A stretch of 64,000 nt of DNA, taken from contig NZ_CP130945.1 of the NCBI RefSeq assembly GCF_050389805.1, forward strand, positions 1,674,001-1,738,000. Reading direction: 5' to 3'. Under the pieces are notes generated by a model, which saw only the letters and a list, made by a program, of their open reading frames with translations, was not told the DNA's origin and searched no databases. Below are positions 44,479-53,082 of this stretch, piece after piece. The stretch is from Bacillus_BD sp050389805. Lineage in GTDB: Bacteria > Bacillota > Bacilli > Bacillales > Cytobacillaceae. The position numbers were made by a program, and so were the translations under genes. Position 1 is the first letter of the stretch, and the number at the start of each line of letters is the position of its first letter.

Positions 44479-44877
44479 TTCTTTTTCGTTTATTAATTGT
44501 TTTACTGCAGGTAAATCAGCAGGTGCCCATTTTAAAGAATCAATGTTTTCTCGTTTGAGCCAAATGATTTTGGAGTGTTCATGGACCTTTGGGTAGCCTT
44601 CGACAACTCTACATTTAATACAAATCAGATCGACCAAAATTTCATCATACTCGTGGATGTGATCATGGAAGATTTCATGATGTGTTTCTACTTTACACCC
44701 GAGCTCTTCCGATATTTCTCGTTTAATCGCTGAATAAAGATCTTCATCCTTTTTCACCTTCCCCCCTGGAAATTCCCATCTATTAGGATTCGACATAGAA
44801 GGTGACCGAAGTGCACATAAGATCTCATTTTGTTCATTTTCGATAATAGCGGCGACAACTTTTATTTGTTTTTTCAT
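44476..44877 (-). CDS. NUDIX hydrolase, MutT/8-oxo-dGTP diphosphatase-like
   Basis: 133 residues with a complete Nudix box starting GGKVKKDEDLYSAIKREISEELG (residues about 38-60; Gly, Glu and REISEE in place) and the MutT-type N-terminus VVAAIIENEQNEILCALRS. MutT-type enzymes hydrolyse oxidised dGTP or related nucleotides and limit mutation. AGGAGG precedes ATG 44877. The stop codon TGA is supplied by the edge of the repeat at 44273-44478, so the C-terminus EKE was probably set by that insertion. Confidence 0.85.
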   Translation of the reverse strand: MKKQIKVVAAIIENEQNEILCALRSPSMSNPNRWEFPGGKVKKDEDLYSAIKREISEELGCKVETHHEIFHDHIHEYDEILVDLICIKCRVVEGYPKVHEHSKIIWLKRENIDSLKWAPADLPAVKQLINEKE

Positions 44878-45041
44878 TTCATCCTCCTAAATATCTTATA
44901 TAAAATATCAATATCCAATTATTTATTAGATTAATCCTTCTATGAGTACTAAAACCAGCTAAATAAATGGTTAATCAATCCTAATGGGAGTAAAGCAATC
45001 CCATAATATAGTTCTGCTTCTTTTTATATTGATGTCTTAAA

Positions 45042-45090
45042 TGTGATATATGTCACCATGGTCACTGGAAAATTCTTATATGATGAATAT
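45042..45090 (+). promoter_or_regulatory. FNR-type box and -10 box upstream of ric
   Basis: TGTGATATATGTCACC (45042-45057) matches the TGTGA-N6-TCACA Fnr consensus at 9 of 10 positions. A -10-like TATGAT lies at 45079-45084. With the expected start point near 45091 the box is centred at -41.5, the position used by FNR-activated class II promoters. Confidence 0.6.
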
Positions 45091-45124
45091 AGAGTTAATG
45101 AGCTTTAAAGGAGGAAAAATAAAA

Positions 45125-45820
45125 ATGAGTGTAACATTTACAACCAATAGTTTAGTTAAGGATATCGTCAATATAGCGCCTAAGACGAGTGATATATTTA
45201 AAAAATACAGAATTGATTTTTGTTGTGGAGGCAATACTCCATTATCAACAGCTGTTAGTGGAAAACCTGTTCAACTAGATGAGCTTGTTCAAGAATTAAA
45301 CAATGCCAATGAAAACGCAGATCAAAGCGATGATGTAGCGGTTTGGACAAACAGCTCTTCTGAAGAGATTATTCAACATATTATTGAGCGTTACCATCGC
45401 CCATTGGATGAGGAATTACATGCATTAAGTCCCTATGTAACCAAAGTGGCAAGAGTACATGGTGGAGGTCATCCAGAATTATTAAAAGTCCAAGAATTAT
45501 TTAAAGAACTTAAACAGGAATTACTAGAGCATACAGGAAAAGAAGAAGCAACAAGCTTCCCGCATATTCTGACATTAGAAGCGAATCCTCAAATAGAGAA
45601 TAAAGAAGAAATTATTGAAGAAATTCGTGAGCTTGAAAAAGAACACGATCATGCTGGAGATATTTTAAAGCAACTCCGTGAAATCACGAACGATTTTACA
45701 CCACCTGTAGATGGTTGCGGCACATACCGCCTTGTTTATAAGCGTTTAGAAATGCTAGAAGGCGATACCTTTATGCATGTTCACTTGGAGAATAATATCT
45801 TATTCCCACGTTATTTTTAA
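45125..45820 (+). CDS. ric: Iron-sulfur cluster repair di-iron protein (RIC/ScdA/YtfE)
   Basis: 231 residues: the ScdA_N domain with DFCCGG near residue 30, then a hemerythrin-like four-helix bundle with the metal ligands in RYHRPLDEELHALS, HGGGHPEL, LLEHTGKEEATSFP, EKEHDHAG and MHVHLENNILFP. RIC restores Fe-S clusters damaged by nitric oxide or peroxide. ATG 45125 follows AAAGGAGG; earlier in-frame starts lie before the putative FNR-type promoter. Low-oxygen or NO-linked control is inferred from that site. A terminator follows at 45896. Confidence 0.9.
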   Translation: MSVTFTTNSLVKDIVNIAPKTSDIFKKYRIDFCCGGNTPLSTAVSGKPVQLDELVQELNNANENADQSDDVAVWTNSSSEEIIQHIIERYHRPLDEELHALSPYVTKVARVHGGGHPELLKVQELFKELKQELLEHTGKEEATSFPHILTLEANPQIENKEEIIEEIRELEKEHDHAGDILKQLREITNDFTPPVDGCGTYRLVYKRLEMLEGDTFMHVHLENNILFPRYF

Positions 45821-45895
45821 CCTGTGCATATCTAGGGGATTATATACACGTAATGTCGACGGAGCAGATTGATTTTAAAAAGTTGAATATATTTT

Positions 45896-45930
45896 AGGGA
45901 ACGAGTGGAAGTCATTCGTTCCCTTTTTTT
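45896..45930 (+). terminator. Rho-independent terminator of ric
   Basis: GGGAACGA (45897-45904) pairs with TCGTTCCC (45916-45923), followed by a run of seven Ts. Confidence 0.8.
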
Positions 45931-46662
45931 CTTTTAAAATAAGTTTAACAACCAGACGAGAGAGCATAAATTATACTAGACTGTATCGAGGAGTGGAATA
46001 GGTGTTCGTTGCGTTTATATAAGTAGTACGATCTCGACCTTCTCACGAAGAAATCAATTAGTATACCTCATACTGTCAATATATGAACCAACACCATTTT
46101 GCTACTTATTCGGATTTAATTAAAAATATAAAACGTGAAGGATTAAAAAAGTCTTATCTGACTGTTAATGATTTAGAATCTTATGATATGACTTCAACAT
46201 TTGATGTTGATTGAAATATATCTGATTGCCCAGAACTCTTTAAACATTCCCCCATGGCAAACCCGGAATTTTACTATAGGAAAACAATCTAGGATTGTTT
46301 TTCCGTGAAATATACTCGTTATTTTTAGAAATAAATGAACAATATCAAAAGAACCTTTAAAAAAGACTGAAGACTATGTTTATGGTCTATACAAAAGAGC
46401 CTAACTGAAAAGTTTTTTTACTACAGGGAAATCACTATTTTTAGAAAATATTTGTATGGTATTTAAGCTAATATTGTTAAATAAAGTTTGCCTTATCCCA
46501 ACGGTCTAATCATGTATGCTGTGAATAGAAACCTCTCTCTGCCTTTCTTGATTAGGATGTTTTTTGAAAAAACTTAGGATGGCAAAAAATCATGTGGGTT
46601 ATTGTCCATTTCAAACATTAACAAAATAACATAGATTGACTGTAAAAGGGGGGTGAATATAA
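45931..46662. other. Long intergenic region, no convincing gene
   Basis: AT-rich. A 43-codon open frame at 46083-46214 has no recognisable features or ribosome site. No repeat or RNA could be assigned. The last 100 bp should hold the promoter of the YjcZ-type gene. Confidence 0.5.
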
Positions 46663-46770
46663 ATGAGTGGAGCAGTTGGTGGCTACGGTGCTGGTTTTGC
46701 CTTAATAGTAGTATTATTTATTCTCCTTATTATTGTAGGAGCATCTTGGGTTGGTGGATATGGTTACTAG
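46663..46770 (+). CDS. YjcZ-family sporulation mini-protein
   Basis: 35 residues: a Gly/Tyr-rich head (SGAVGGYGAG), a single membrane helix (FALIVVLFILLIIVGASWV) and a GGYGY tail, which is the standard form of YjcZ-type sporulation proteins. AAAAGGGGGGTG precedes ATG 46663. It is followed 28 bp later by a second, broken relative (46799-46909), so the two form a small tandem family. Confidence 0.85.
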   Translation: MSGAVGGYGAGFALIVVLFILLIIVGASWVGGYGY

Positions 46771-46798
46771 ATTCTTAATAAATTAGGTTATGAGGATC

Positions 46799-46909
46799 AT
46801 GATGGGCTTTGGACGATTTGGTTATGGAGCCAGTTACGGTGGTTATCGTGTAGGCAGTTGAATTGCACTAACCGTCGTATTATTTCTCATTATCGTTGGT
46901 ACAGCTTGA
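46799..46909 (+). pseudogene. Second YjcZ-like mini-gene interrupted by an in-frame TGA
   Basis: ATG 46799 opens MMGFGRFGYGASYGGYRVGS, then TGA at 46859-46861, then in the same frame IALTVVLFLIIVGTA and a stop. The two parts together equal a normal Gly/Tyr-rich YjcZ-type protein, with the stop falling exactly at the start of the membrane helix. It is probably a nonsense pseudogene; readthrough or a 20-residue head peptide are less likely. Confidence 0.7.
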
Positions 46910-46955
46910 TGTTAAACTCAACTGATTTTATAAATAAGGGAAAATTTTGTAATTT

Positions 46956-46984
46956 AAAGGTTACTTTTAAGTAACCTTTTGTAG
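46956..46984 (+). terminator. Rho-independent terminator of the YjcZ pair
   Basis: AAAGGTTAC (46956-46964) pairs with GTAACCTTT (46971-46979), followed by TGT and a weak T tail. Confidence 0.7.
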
Positions 46985-47145
46985 TGATATATATACTCAG
47001 CACAAGTTAAGGAACGAAATAAAGATTCGAAAATATAAAAATGGTAATGGAAATGGGTTTACATCCAATTTATATGAAACGACATAATAATGAGCAATGA
47101 AAATTTTCTAGTTTCATAAGAAATTTAATAAAAGGAGTGATTTTG

Positions 47146-47379
47146 GTGGAGGATGAAAAAAGGGTCATAAAGGTGAAGGATTTAGTGATACACGCTGACA
47201 CAGTTAAAATTATAAACAAACATACAAGACATGAGTCCGATATAGAACATGGAACGAATAGACGAGGACCATGGAGGGGACCGTGGGACATGTTCTGGGG
47301 ATTTAGAGAAGAATCCTTGGAACACGAACATGAACACGAACAAGAACATGAACACGAACATGAAAGTGAAAGTAATTAA
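47146..47379 (+). CDS. Small protein with His/Glu repeat tail, possible spore-coat or metal-binding protein
   Basis: 77 residues from GTG 47146 (TTG 47143 also possible; AAAGGAGTG lies just upstream). The head VIKVKDLVIHADTVKIINK resembles short beta-rich heads of Bacillus coat-associated proteins. A Trp/Pro-rich middle follows (GPWRGPWDMFWGF), then a tail of alternating His and Glu. The tail could bind metals or be a repeat-prone low-complexity end. No family is firmly recognised. A strong terminator at 47420 follows. Confidence 0.55.
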   Translation: MEDEKRVIKVKDLVIHADTVKIINKHTRHESDIEHGTNRRGPWRGPWDMFWGFREESLEHEHEHEQEHEHEHESESN

Positions 47380-47419
47380 AATTTTAACAATATTTATGAT
47401 CTAATGTATTTAGAGAAAT

Positions 47420-47472
47420 AGAGATAAAGCCGATCATCCAGATGGGTATTAGGGATTGTCGGCTTTATCTCT
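47420..47472 (+). terminator. Long perfect hairpin, probable terminator
   Basis: A 14-bp perfect stem AGAGATAAAGCCGA (47420-47433) with its complement (47459-47472) around a 25-nt loop. Confidence 0.7.
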
Positions 47473-47587
47473 AATCAATTCATACGACTTTTCTCAATTG
47501 TGTTAATTGTATAGTGGGATGCTATCTTTTTAAGTAATAAGATATTCTGAATGGACTTCCTAGAAACAACCGTAATGGACCAGCTCC

Positions 47588-47622
47588 AAACAAGTTACCA
47601 AAAAAGGTAACTTGTTTTGTTA
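47588..47622. terminator. Terminator-like hairpin
   Basis: ACAAGTTACC (47590-47599) pairs with GGTAACTTGT (47606-47615), with TTTGTT after it. No gene clearly belongs to it on the plus strand. The surrounding 47473-47789 shows nothing else. Confidence 0.55.
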
Positions 47623-47789
47623 TGGTGTATCGGTCACTCTATAGGCTCATTTTTGAAGCCGAAAAATGATGAAAAATTGTAAGCAATACGAGCGATCCAA
47701 GAATATTTATAAATGGATACGGAATTCATGGAAGTTTCACATTATGCATTATTGTAAATGTTTGGGTATATGAGAAGAATCTTTACGCA

Positions 47790-48341
47790 ACGTTTCAGTG
47801 AAGATATTGTCCCGTTTGGTTGTTTGATTGTTTGCGACATGAGATGACCTTTTTCAATCAATTGAATGAGGTTTTGAATATCCTCTTTTGTTGCAGGTTG
47901 TTTTCTTTTTTTTTACGTATATCCCAATTATCCACTCGTTTCAAGTGTAGCGAATTCAACATCACTAATGGAAGAAATCCCAATTTGGCGGAGTCGTTCT
48001 TCTAATTTATCGACGGTTAGCCGGAGTTTTCTTAAATTTTTTTCATTTAAAACCATTCTCAATAACCGGAACAGCTTTACCAGTAATGGCAGTCTCAGCT
48101 CCATCAAATTTTAATAAAATGTATTCCGTCAGAATTAGACTTAGTACCAATGTGATGGCTACACCAAATGTCGTCCAAAATCCCTTTCCAGTAACAGGCT
48201 GAATAAGAAGTGTACCAATCGCTATCATGATAACAGTTTGGGGAATCGTCATTTGAGATATCGATCTCCTTCCACTGATTCTTAAAATAACGTTCCTATC
48301 ACAAAGATAAGAATCGCTTGCCAAATTAACGTAATATCCAT
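47790..48341 (-). pseudogene. DUF421 (YetF/YrbG-like) membrane protein, multiply frameshifted
   Basis: A full-length but broken gene. ATG 48341 (after AAGGAG) reads MDITLIWQAILIFVIGT; a frameshift near 48295 then leads to ILRISGRRSISQMTIPQTV, the DUF421 signature. A second shift near 48045 follows AVPVIENG and leads to NLRKLRLTVDKLEERLRQIG and SISDVEFATLETSG. Then a TAA replaces the expected Gln codon, and QPATKEDIQNLIQLIEKG can still be read beyond. Several independent lesions show it is dead. The 3' limit near 47790 is approximate. Confidence 0.8.
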
Positions 48342-48712
48342 TTTCATTCTCCTTACGTGTGTATTAACATGTAGATGGTTTATACTTGGAATGATTTTCT
48401 TACCATTTAGTATTCATATCATTTCCTTGGTTATATATCATATTCAAATTATAAGGAGGACCAGGGAAAAGAAATGATAACAGAATGGACATAGTGACAG
48501 GTTGCTGGCCCCACCATTTTGTAAATGTGGTTTCGGTATTTGGTGTAATATTAAAGCACTAGATAAAAAGCTTTGCTGAATTCAATGGATTTAAAGCCTT
48601 TGGAGGATACCCAGATGTCAATGGAAAATAATCCCTTCTGTACAAACTACGGTCTAGTCTGGGAGCAAATTTGCCGAGGTAAGTATAATTTTTAAGGAAT
48701 GTAAACATGTCT
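48342..48712. other. Intergenic region, no convincing gene
   Basis: Only very short open frames without ribosome sites. The DUF421 relic's old promoter would lie at the left end. Confidence 0.5.
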
Positions 48713-48746
48713 AAGGGAACGTATGAGAGTCATTCGTTCCCTTTTT
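48713..48746. terminator. Rho-independent terminator-like hairpin
   Basis: AAGGGAACG (48713-48721) pairs with CGTTCCCTT (48735-48743), followed by TTTG. It closely resembles the terminator at 45896 in stem sequence. Confidence 0.65.
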
Positions 48747-48815
48747 GTGCATTACAGTTTATTTTGATTGGTAACGAAAGAAAAAAATAAGTGGTAGCGG
48801 GATAAAGGAAAGCTT

Positions 48816-49182
48816 CTAATCTCTCCATTCTTCGATATAGGCGGTTGCTAACCAAAAAGTCCCTGTGGCTTGTCTATAAATAAATGAATCGATGCTCTAA
48901 CTCTTGATTCCAATTTAAAACGCCTAAGACAAATTGATCATCTTCAGTTATTGTCGCATATCTTAAATGTTCATTCCCATTAACAAGGAAGGGTGTTTCC
49001 AGACTTGCCTCCATCTTTGCAAACACATCTTCTGTGTAATCAAGTGGTAGAATCTCATCTAATCCTTCTGATGGTTGACCGATCCATTGATATAGGAAAT
49101 CTTTGATTACGTATTGCTCAATCATAGATAATTTTTTCTTAAATTTTAGCTTATTGACGGATACTGTTTTCAATAAATCCAC
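48816..49182 (-). CDS. Uncharacterised protein, C-terminus frameshifted by a 4-bp duplication
   Basis: The current reading ends at 48874 after 102 residues (…NWNQELEHRFIYL). At that point ATTT is duplicated (ATTTATTT on the minus strand, near 48877-48884). Removing one unit restores a frame that reads FIYRQATGTFWLATAYIEEW and ends at TAG 48816-48818, giving about 121 residues. The protein is soluble and acidic, with no known domain that I recognise (LDEILPLDYTEDVFAKME in the middle). Phase variation or recent decay are both possible. ATG 49182 follows GAGG-type sequence. Confidence 0.55.
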
Positions 49183-49428
49183 TCCTCTAATAGTTAGAGT
49201 TTATACTCAAAAACCCCTGACTACAACGGCATTGTTGTTACATGATATTTACATTTTAATTTCATCTAATGAAAAAATAAAAATTAGCTCCCATTCGTGA
49301 TTTTTGATGGGTTCTTATTTGCAAGGAATATCTTCAAAAGGGATGAGTTAATCGAAAAGCCCCTGTGACTTGCCGATTAAATTTTGGGTTAAACTAACAG
49401 CACGAATATGTTGTTTAGGAGTGATCAC

Positions 49429-49701
49429 ATGTTGCTGACGGGGAACATTATTTCAGGAGAGTTTGATGAACATATGAACGAATTTTCATTACAAGGAGTA
49501 AAATCACTTACCACCCAATCAACGATTAAAGAAAGCCAAATAAAAAGTCTTTATGATTATTTAATGAAGCACCGGAACGACATAGATGGTCAAATCATTA
49601 CGTTAAATGATCAAATTCCGATCATGTTGAGCCAAGAAGAAATTAACCTGTTTATAAGGGATCTAGAAACAATTCGGTCTATGTATCGCCAAGGGCAGTA
49701 A
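49429..49701 (+). CDS. Uncharacterised small soluble protein
   Basis: 90 residues from ATG 49429, preceded by AGGAGTGAT; the ATG at 49408 lies before this site. It contains SLQGVKSLTTQSTIKESQIK and a C-terminal helix LSQEEINLFIRDLETIRSMY. No membrane segment, signal or known motif. I do not recognise the family. It appears monocistronic. Confidence 0.6.
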   Translation: MLLTGNIISGEFDEHMNEFSLQGVKSLTTQSTIKESQIKSLYDYLMKHRNDIDGQIITLNDQIPIMLSQEEINLFIRDLETIRSMYRQGQ

Positions 49702-49944
49702 GTTAATTTATTAACATTAACGTCCAAAAAGGTTCCAAGGGATTAAATAAAGAATGTTTTTTAAAAGCAAACCATCTATATGTAGTCGGTGATTTACTTT
49801 TTTGAGGTCAGTTTCGGTTAACAAGTGAGGACTGACTTCTTTTTATCGGAAAGAGTATCGGTCATGCCAGTCACTGTGATGCCTCGAATGTATATCCTAT
49901 GGTAAAATAAAAAAAGATTAATTGATTCATAGGGGATGGATGAA

Positions 49945-50883
49945 ATGAAGACATTAGAAGCGGTTGACATAAATGGTTCCCAACAGTGGATTTATGTTCG
50001 AACGAAAAATGAGGATAAACCGATTCTGCTATTTTTACACGGTGGTCCAGGGGCTGCACAAATTTATTGTGTCGATCGTTATTTTGAGAAATTAGAAGAG
50101 GATTTCATTGTGGTGGATTGGGACCAAAGAGGTTCAGGAAAAAGCTACAATAAAAAATCTTTGAATCGGAAGTTGACGATCAATCAATATGTGGAAGATA
50201 TTAAAGTATTATCCCAGCTGTTATTAAAACGGTTTAACAAAGATAAAATCTTTTTAGTCGGGCATTCTTGGGGGACCATTATTGGTCTTTTGGCGGTTGA
50301 AAAATATCCAGAGTTATTTCAGTGTTATCTTGGAATTGGTCAGGTTATTGATTTAGAAGAGGGAGAAGGAAGAGGATACGATTATGCACTCCAACAATCA
50401 AAATTATATCATCATCGTTCCAATTATCAAACGTTAGTAAGACTTGGTTCCCCACCTTATCCTTCCCTAAAAAAGACCGCACAGTTTCGAAAAGTTCTCG
50501 ATCAATATGGCGGCTTTCGCTATCAACAAAGGATGAATTTATGGAATGATATAAAAGAAATGATAACGTCTAAGCATTATAGAATTAAAGATATTTATCA
50601 TTGGCTAAAAGGGATCCATTACCTGACAAAACATTTTAGGAGCGAAATAGTCAAGATAAACTTTAAAGAGCAAGTGAAAAAAGTAGAAATCCCCGTTTAT
50701 TTTTTAACGGGCCAATTTGATTACATAACCCCTTACTCGTTAGTTGAAGAATATATGGAAATCATCGACAGTCCTTATAAAAAGTTAATAATAATCGAAA
50801 ACACCGCTCACGACGTACACTTCGAAAAGCCTGATCCATTTATGGAAGTTTGCGTGAATATTTCTCTCGGGATACCCCTGTGA
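49945..50883 (+). CDS. Alpha/beta hydrolase, proline iminopeptidase-like
   Basis: 312 residues of the alpha/beta hydrolase fold: LLFLHGGPGAA (oxyanion HGGP), VVDWDQRGSGKS, nucleophile elbow GHSWG, acid in GQFDYITP, and catalytic His in ENTAHDVHF. HGGPG plus DQRGSGKS place it near proline iminopeptidases and related hydrolases, though the substrate is not set. ATG 49945 follows AGGGGATGG; ATG 49936 is part of that region. A -10-like TGGTAAAAT lies about 45 bp upstream. Confidence 0.82.
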   Translation: MKTLEAVDINGSQQWIYVRTKNEDKPILLFLHGGPGAAQIYCVDRYFEKLEEDFIVVDWDQRGSGKSYNKKSLNRKLTINQYVEDIKVLSQLLLKRFNKDKIFLVGHSWGTIIGLLAVEKYPELFQCYLGIGQVIDLEEGEGRGYDYALQQSKLYHHRSNYQTLVRLGSPPYPSLKKTAQFRKVLDQYGGFRYQQRMNLWNDIKEMITSKHYRIKDIYHWLKGIHYLTKHFRSEIVKINFKEQVKKVEIPVYFLTGQFDYITPYSLVEEYMEIIDSPYKKLIIIENTAHDVHFEKPDPFMEVCVNISLGIPL

Positions 50884-50958
50884 CGATGATGATGGAAGGA
50901 GGTTCATGAATGGAAAACGAAATTTACATCCTACACGTTAATCGGTTATGTAATTGTT

Positions 50959-50990
50959 ATGAAACAGGGGGACGGTTCTGAGCGTTTCAC
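50959..50990. repeat. GGGACGG repeat, single end
   Basis: TGAAACAGGGGGACGG then TTCTGAGCGTTTCAC; no second end found. The rest of the 50884-51220 gap holds only short shadows and an AAAAACTCGcc/gACGAGTTTTTTG hairpin (about 51152-51181), a probable terminator for either neighbour. Confidence 0.65.
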
Positions 50991-51220
50991 TTATTTCTTT
51001 TCCCAACTTTCACAATTGTTAATTGAAATCCATATTTAAACCGTTTGGGAACCCCTACTGTTCAAGTCTGAAGGACAAATTGTAGTCAGTGAATACCCTT
51101 TTTTTGATGCAATGATCATACAAGGTCACTGGTCCCCAAAAAGCCATTAAAAAACTCGCCAATAACCGGACGAGTTTTTTGTGTTGATGGAAACTAATGA
51201 GGCTTTTCAAATGGAGATGA

Positions 51221-51715
51221 TTATGAACACAAGACGATGATTTGATAGGGTGTGGTTTGTGCGGGGATACTTTGAGTGGTGGGACCATAGATGACAATTA
51301 GATCTCGGTTCGCTGGATTTCTTGTAAAGAGTTGCCCATTTGTTAATACGGTTCTCGTATAGGGGGAAAGATTTAAACGTAATTGTCCATCGCTACTCAC
51401 TAACTGACCATTAAAAAAGTCTACTTTGACATTCTGATTCTGATTTTCTCTAACTATAACGAGTGCTTGATATTGTGGAGGGTAAATAAGTATAGTAGGT
51501 TTATCTCCGTCGTAATATCCAGTAACAAGATCTCCTACGGATACCATTTCATGGTTTACAATGTAAGTAGTGGGTGAAGCCACGAAATTTACGATTGCTC
51601 CCGATCCATTCTCCACGGTTATTAATTGATAACAGCCTTCTCCTTCTCCGTTTTGACCTGAAAAAAAATCACTAATCATTGTGACAGTCCCGCGAAAGGA
51701 ATAAAAATTAGTCAT
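51221..51715 (-). CDS. Uncharacterised Bacillus protein, beta-rich, possibly spore-associated
   Basis: 164 residues from ATG 51715 (GGAGG, 6 nt spacing; the TTG at 51721 touches that site). It is beta-rich with an ordered run: FYSFRGTVTMISDFFSGQNG, GAIVNFVASPTTYIV, GDLVTGYYDGDKPTILIYPP and RDLIVIYGPTTQSIPAQTTP. No signal peptide or membrane segment. I recall similar proteins in Bacillus without known function. The ISDF/VTGYYDG pattern suggests OB-fold-like strands, but this is not certain. Confidence 0.6.
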   Translation of the reverse strand: MTNFYSFRGTVTMISDFFSGQNGEGEGCYQLITVENGSGAIVNFVASPTTYIVNHEMVSVGDLVTGYYDGDKPTILIYPPQYQALVIVRENQNQNVKVDFFNGQLVSSDGQLRLNLSPYTRTVLTNGQLFTRNPANRDLIVIYGPTTQSIPAQTTPYQIIVLCS

Positions 51716-51721
51716 ACCCAA

Positions 51722-52119
51722 CCTCCATGGTTTTAAAAAAAAAAATTTTTATGAATAGCATACGATCATATTTTCGATATTCGTTAGGACTCATGATTTT
51801 TTCTCAGTTTGGCTGTATTGAGCTGCGTGGAAATCAACGGAGTCCTCATTCATGTTAAACGTTTTTTGATAGATCCTAAAGCCCTTCTATAATATATGTA
51901 GGTACTACCTAAAAGACTGTGTAGATACCTATATAGATTTGTTGCCAAAATTAGACCTACACCTTTTTTATTGAAGGCACAATATACGAAATTTTCATTC
52001 TCCTATGTTATTCTAACTAAATAAGGTTTTAAACCTGTGATGGGGTGGAACGATTCCGTATTGGCAACAGACATCGTTCAAGCTTGTTCAGGGTAAATAA
52101 AGGTAAGGGGTAACATGTG
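51722..52119. other. Intergenic region with a palindrome upstream of the ABC operon
   Basis: AGGTTTTAAACCT (52024-52036) is a perfect palindrome around one central base, about 85 bp before the ABC ATPase start, and could be an operator. No gene is visible in the rest. Confidence 0.45.
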
Positions 52120-53082
52120 ATGATCAAATTTGAAAAGGTAACGAAACGTTACGATGACGGTACTGTTGCAGTTGAAGGATTAGATTTGGAGATTCATAGA
52201 GGAGAATTTTTTGTCATTATTGGGCCAAGCGGATGTGGGAAGACAACCACATTAAAAATGATGAACAGGTTGCTCCCGTTATCAGATGGCATGATTTTCA
52301 TTGATGGCAAAGAAATAAACGAGTACGACATCCATGATTTAAGATGGAATATCGGATATGTTTTACAACAGATTGCTCTTTTTCCGCATATGACGATTGA
52401 GGAGAACATAACTGTTGTTCCTGAAATGAAAAAATGGTCAAAAGAGAAGATGAAGCAAAGAGCCCATGAACTGATGGAAGTGGTAGGCTTAGACCCGAAT
52501 ACTTATAGCGACAGAAAACCAAGCCAATTATCGGGTGGTGAACAGCAAAGGGTCGGCGTAATTCGGGCACTTGCAGCGAATCCAGGGATCATCTTAATGG
52601 ACGAACCTTTTAGTGCCTTGGATCCGATTAGTCGTGAAAAACTACAAGACGATTTGCTATTTTTAAAGAAAGAGCTCAAAAAGACAACAGTATTTGTCAC
52701 CCATGATATGCAGGAGGCTCTCAAACTAGCCGATCGGATTTGTATCATGAAGGATGGGAAAATCGTTCAAGTAGGGACCCCTCAAGAACTGATGCATCAA
52801 CCTGCTAACGAATTTGTTAAACAATTTGTAGGAGATAACTCTTTTAGGGGAGAAGAGATGAATCTAGGGAAGTTTCTTCTGCCAATTGATGACACAAGAA
52901 CGACTGAGAGTTCAATAACCGTTTCGGTATCCGCTCCACTAAAAGAACTACTCGAAAAACTATCAGATGAGGATCAACTAGCCGTTGAACAAGATGGTGA
53001 AATCATCGGCATGATTAATAGACAAAGGATTATCCAGTATTTGTCTACAAGGCTGCAGAAAAGAGGGATCGCAAATGAGTAA
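52120..53082 (+). CDS. Quaternary-amine/ergothioneine-type ABC transporter ATPase (OpuCA/EgtV-like)
   Basis: 320 residues: Walker A GPSGCGKTT, signature LSGGEQQRVGVIRAL, Walker B IILMDEPFSALDP and the H-loop VTHDMQEAL, then a C-terminal part of about 75 residues with a single CBS-like unit (LAVEQDGEIIGMINRQRIIQ). The ProV/OpuCA branch serves osmolyte or ergothioneine importers, and the CBS region can gate activity. ATG 52120 follows AAAGGTAAGGGG; GTG 52117 is the alternative. It overlaps the permease/binding gene by 8 bp. Confidence 0.88.
   Translation: MIKFEKVTKRYDDGTVAVEGLDLEIHRGEFFVIIGPSGCGKTTTLKMMNRLLPLSDGMIFIDGKEINEYDIHDLRWNIGYVLQQIALFPHMTIEENITVVPEMKKWSKEKMKQRAHELMEVVGLDPNTYSDRKPSQLSGGEQQRVGVIRALAANPGIILMDEPFSALDPISREKLQDDLLFLKKELKKTTVFVTHDMQEALKLADRICIMKDGKIVQVGTPQELMHQPANEFVKQFVGDNSFRGEEMNLGKFLLPIDDTRTTESSITVSVSAPLKELLEKLSDEDQLAVEQDGEIIGMINRQRIIQYLSTRLQKRGIANE

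Noticed and set aside
46083..46214. 43-codon open frame
   Set aside because: No ribosome site and no recognisable similarity; could be a gene fragment but cannot be supported.
47820..48005. Plus-strand 61-codon open frame
   Set aside because: It is the shadow of the DUF421 relic on the other strand.
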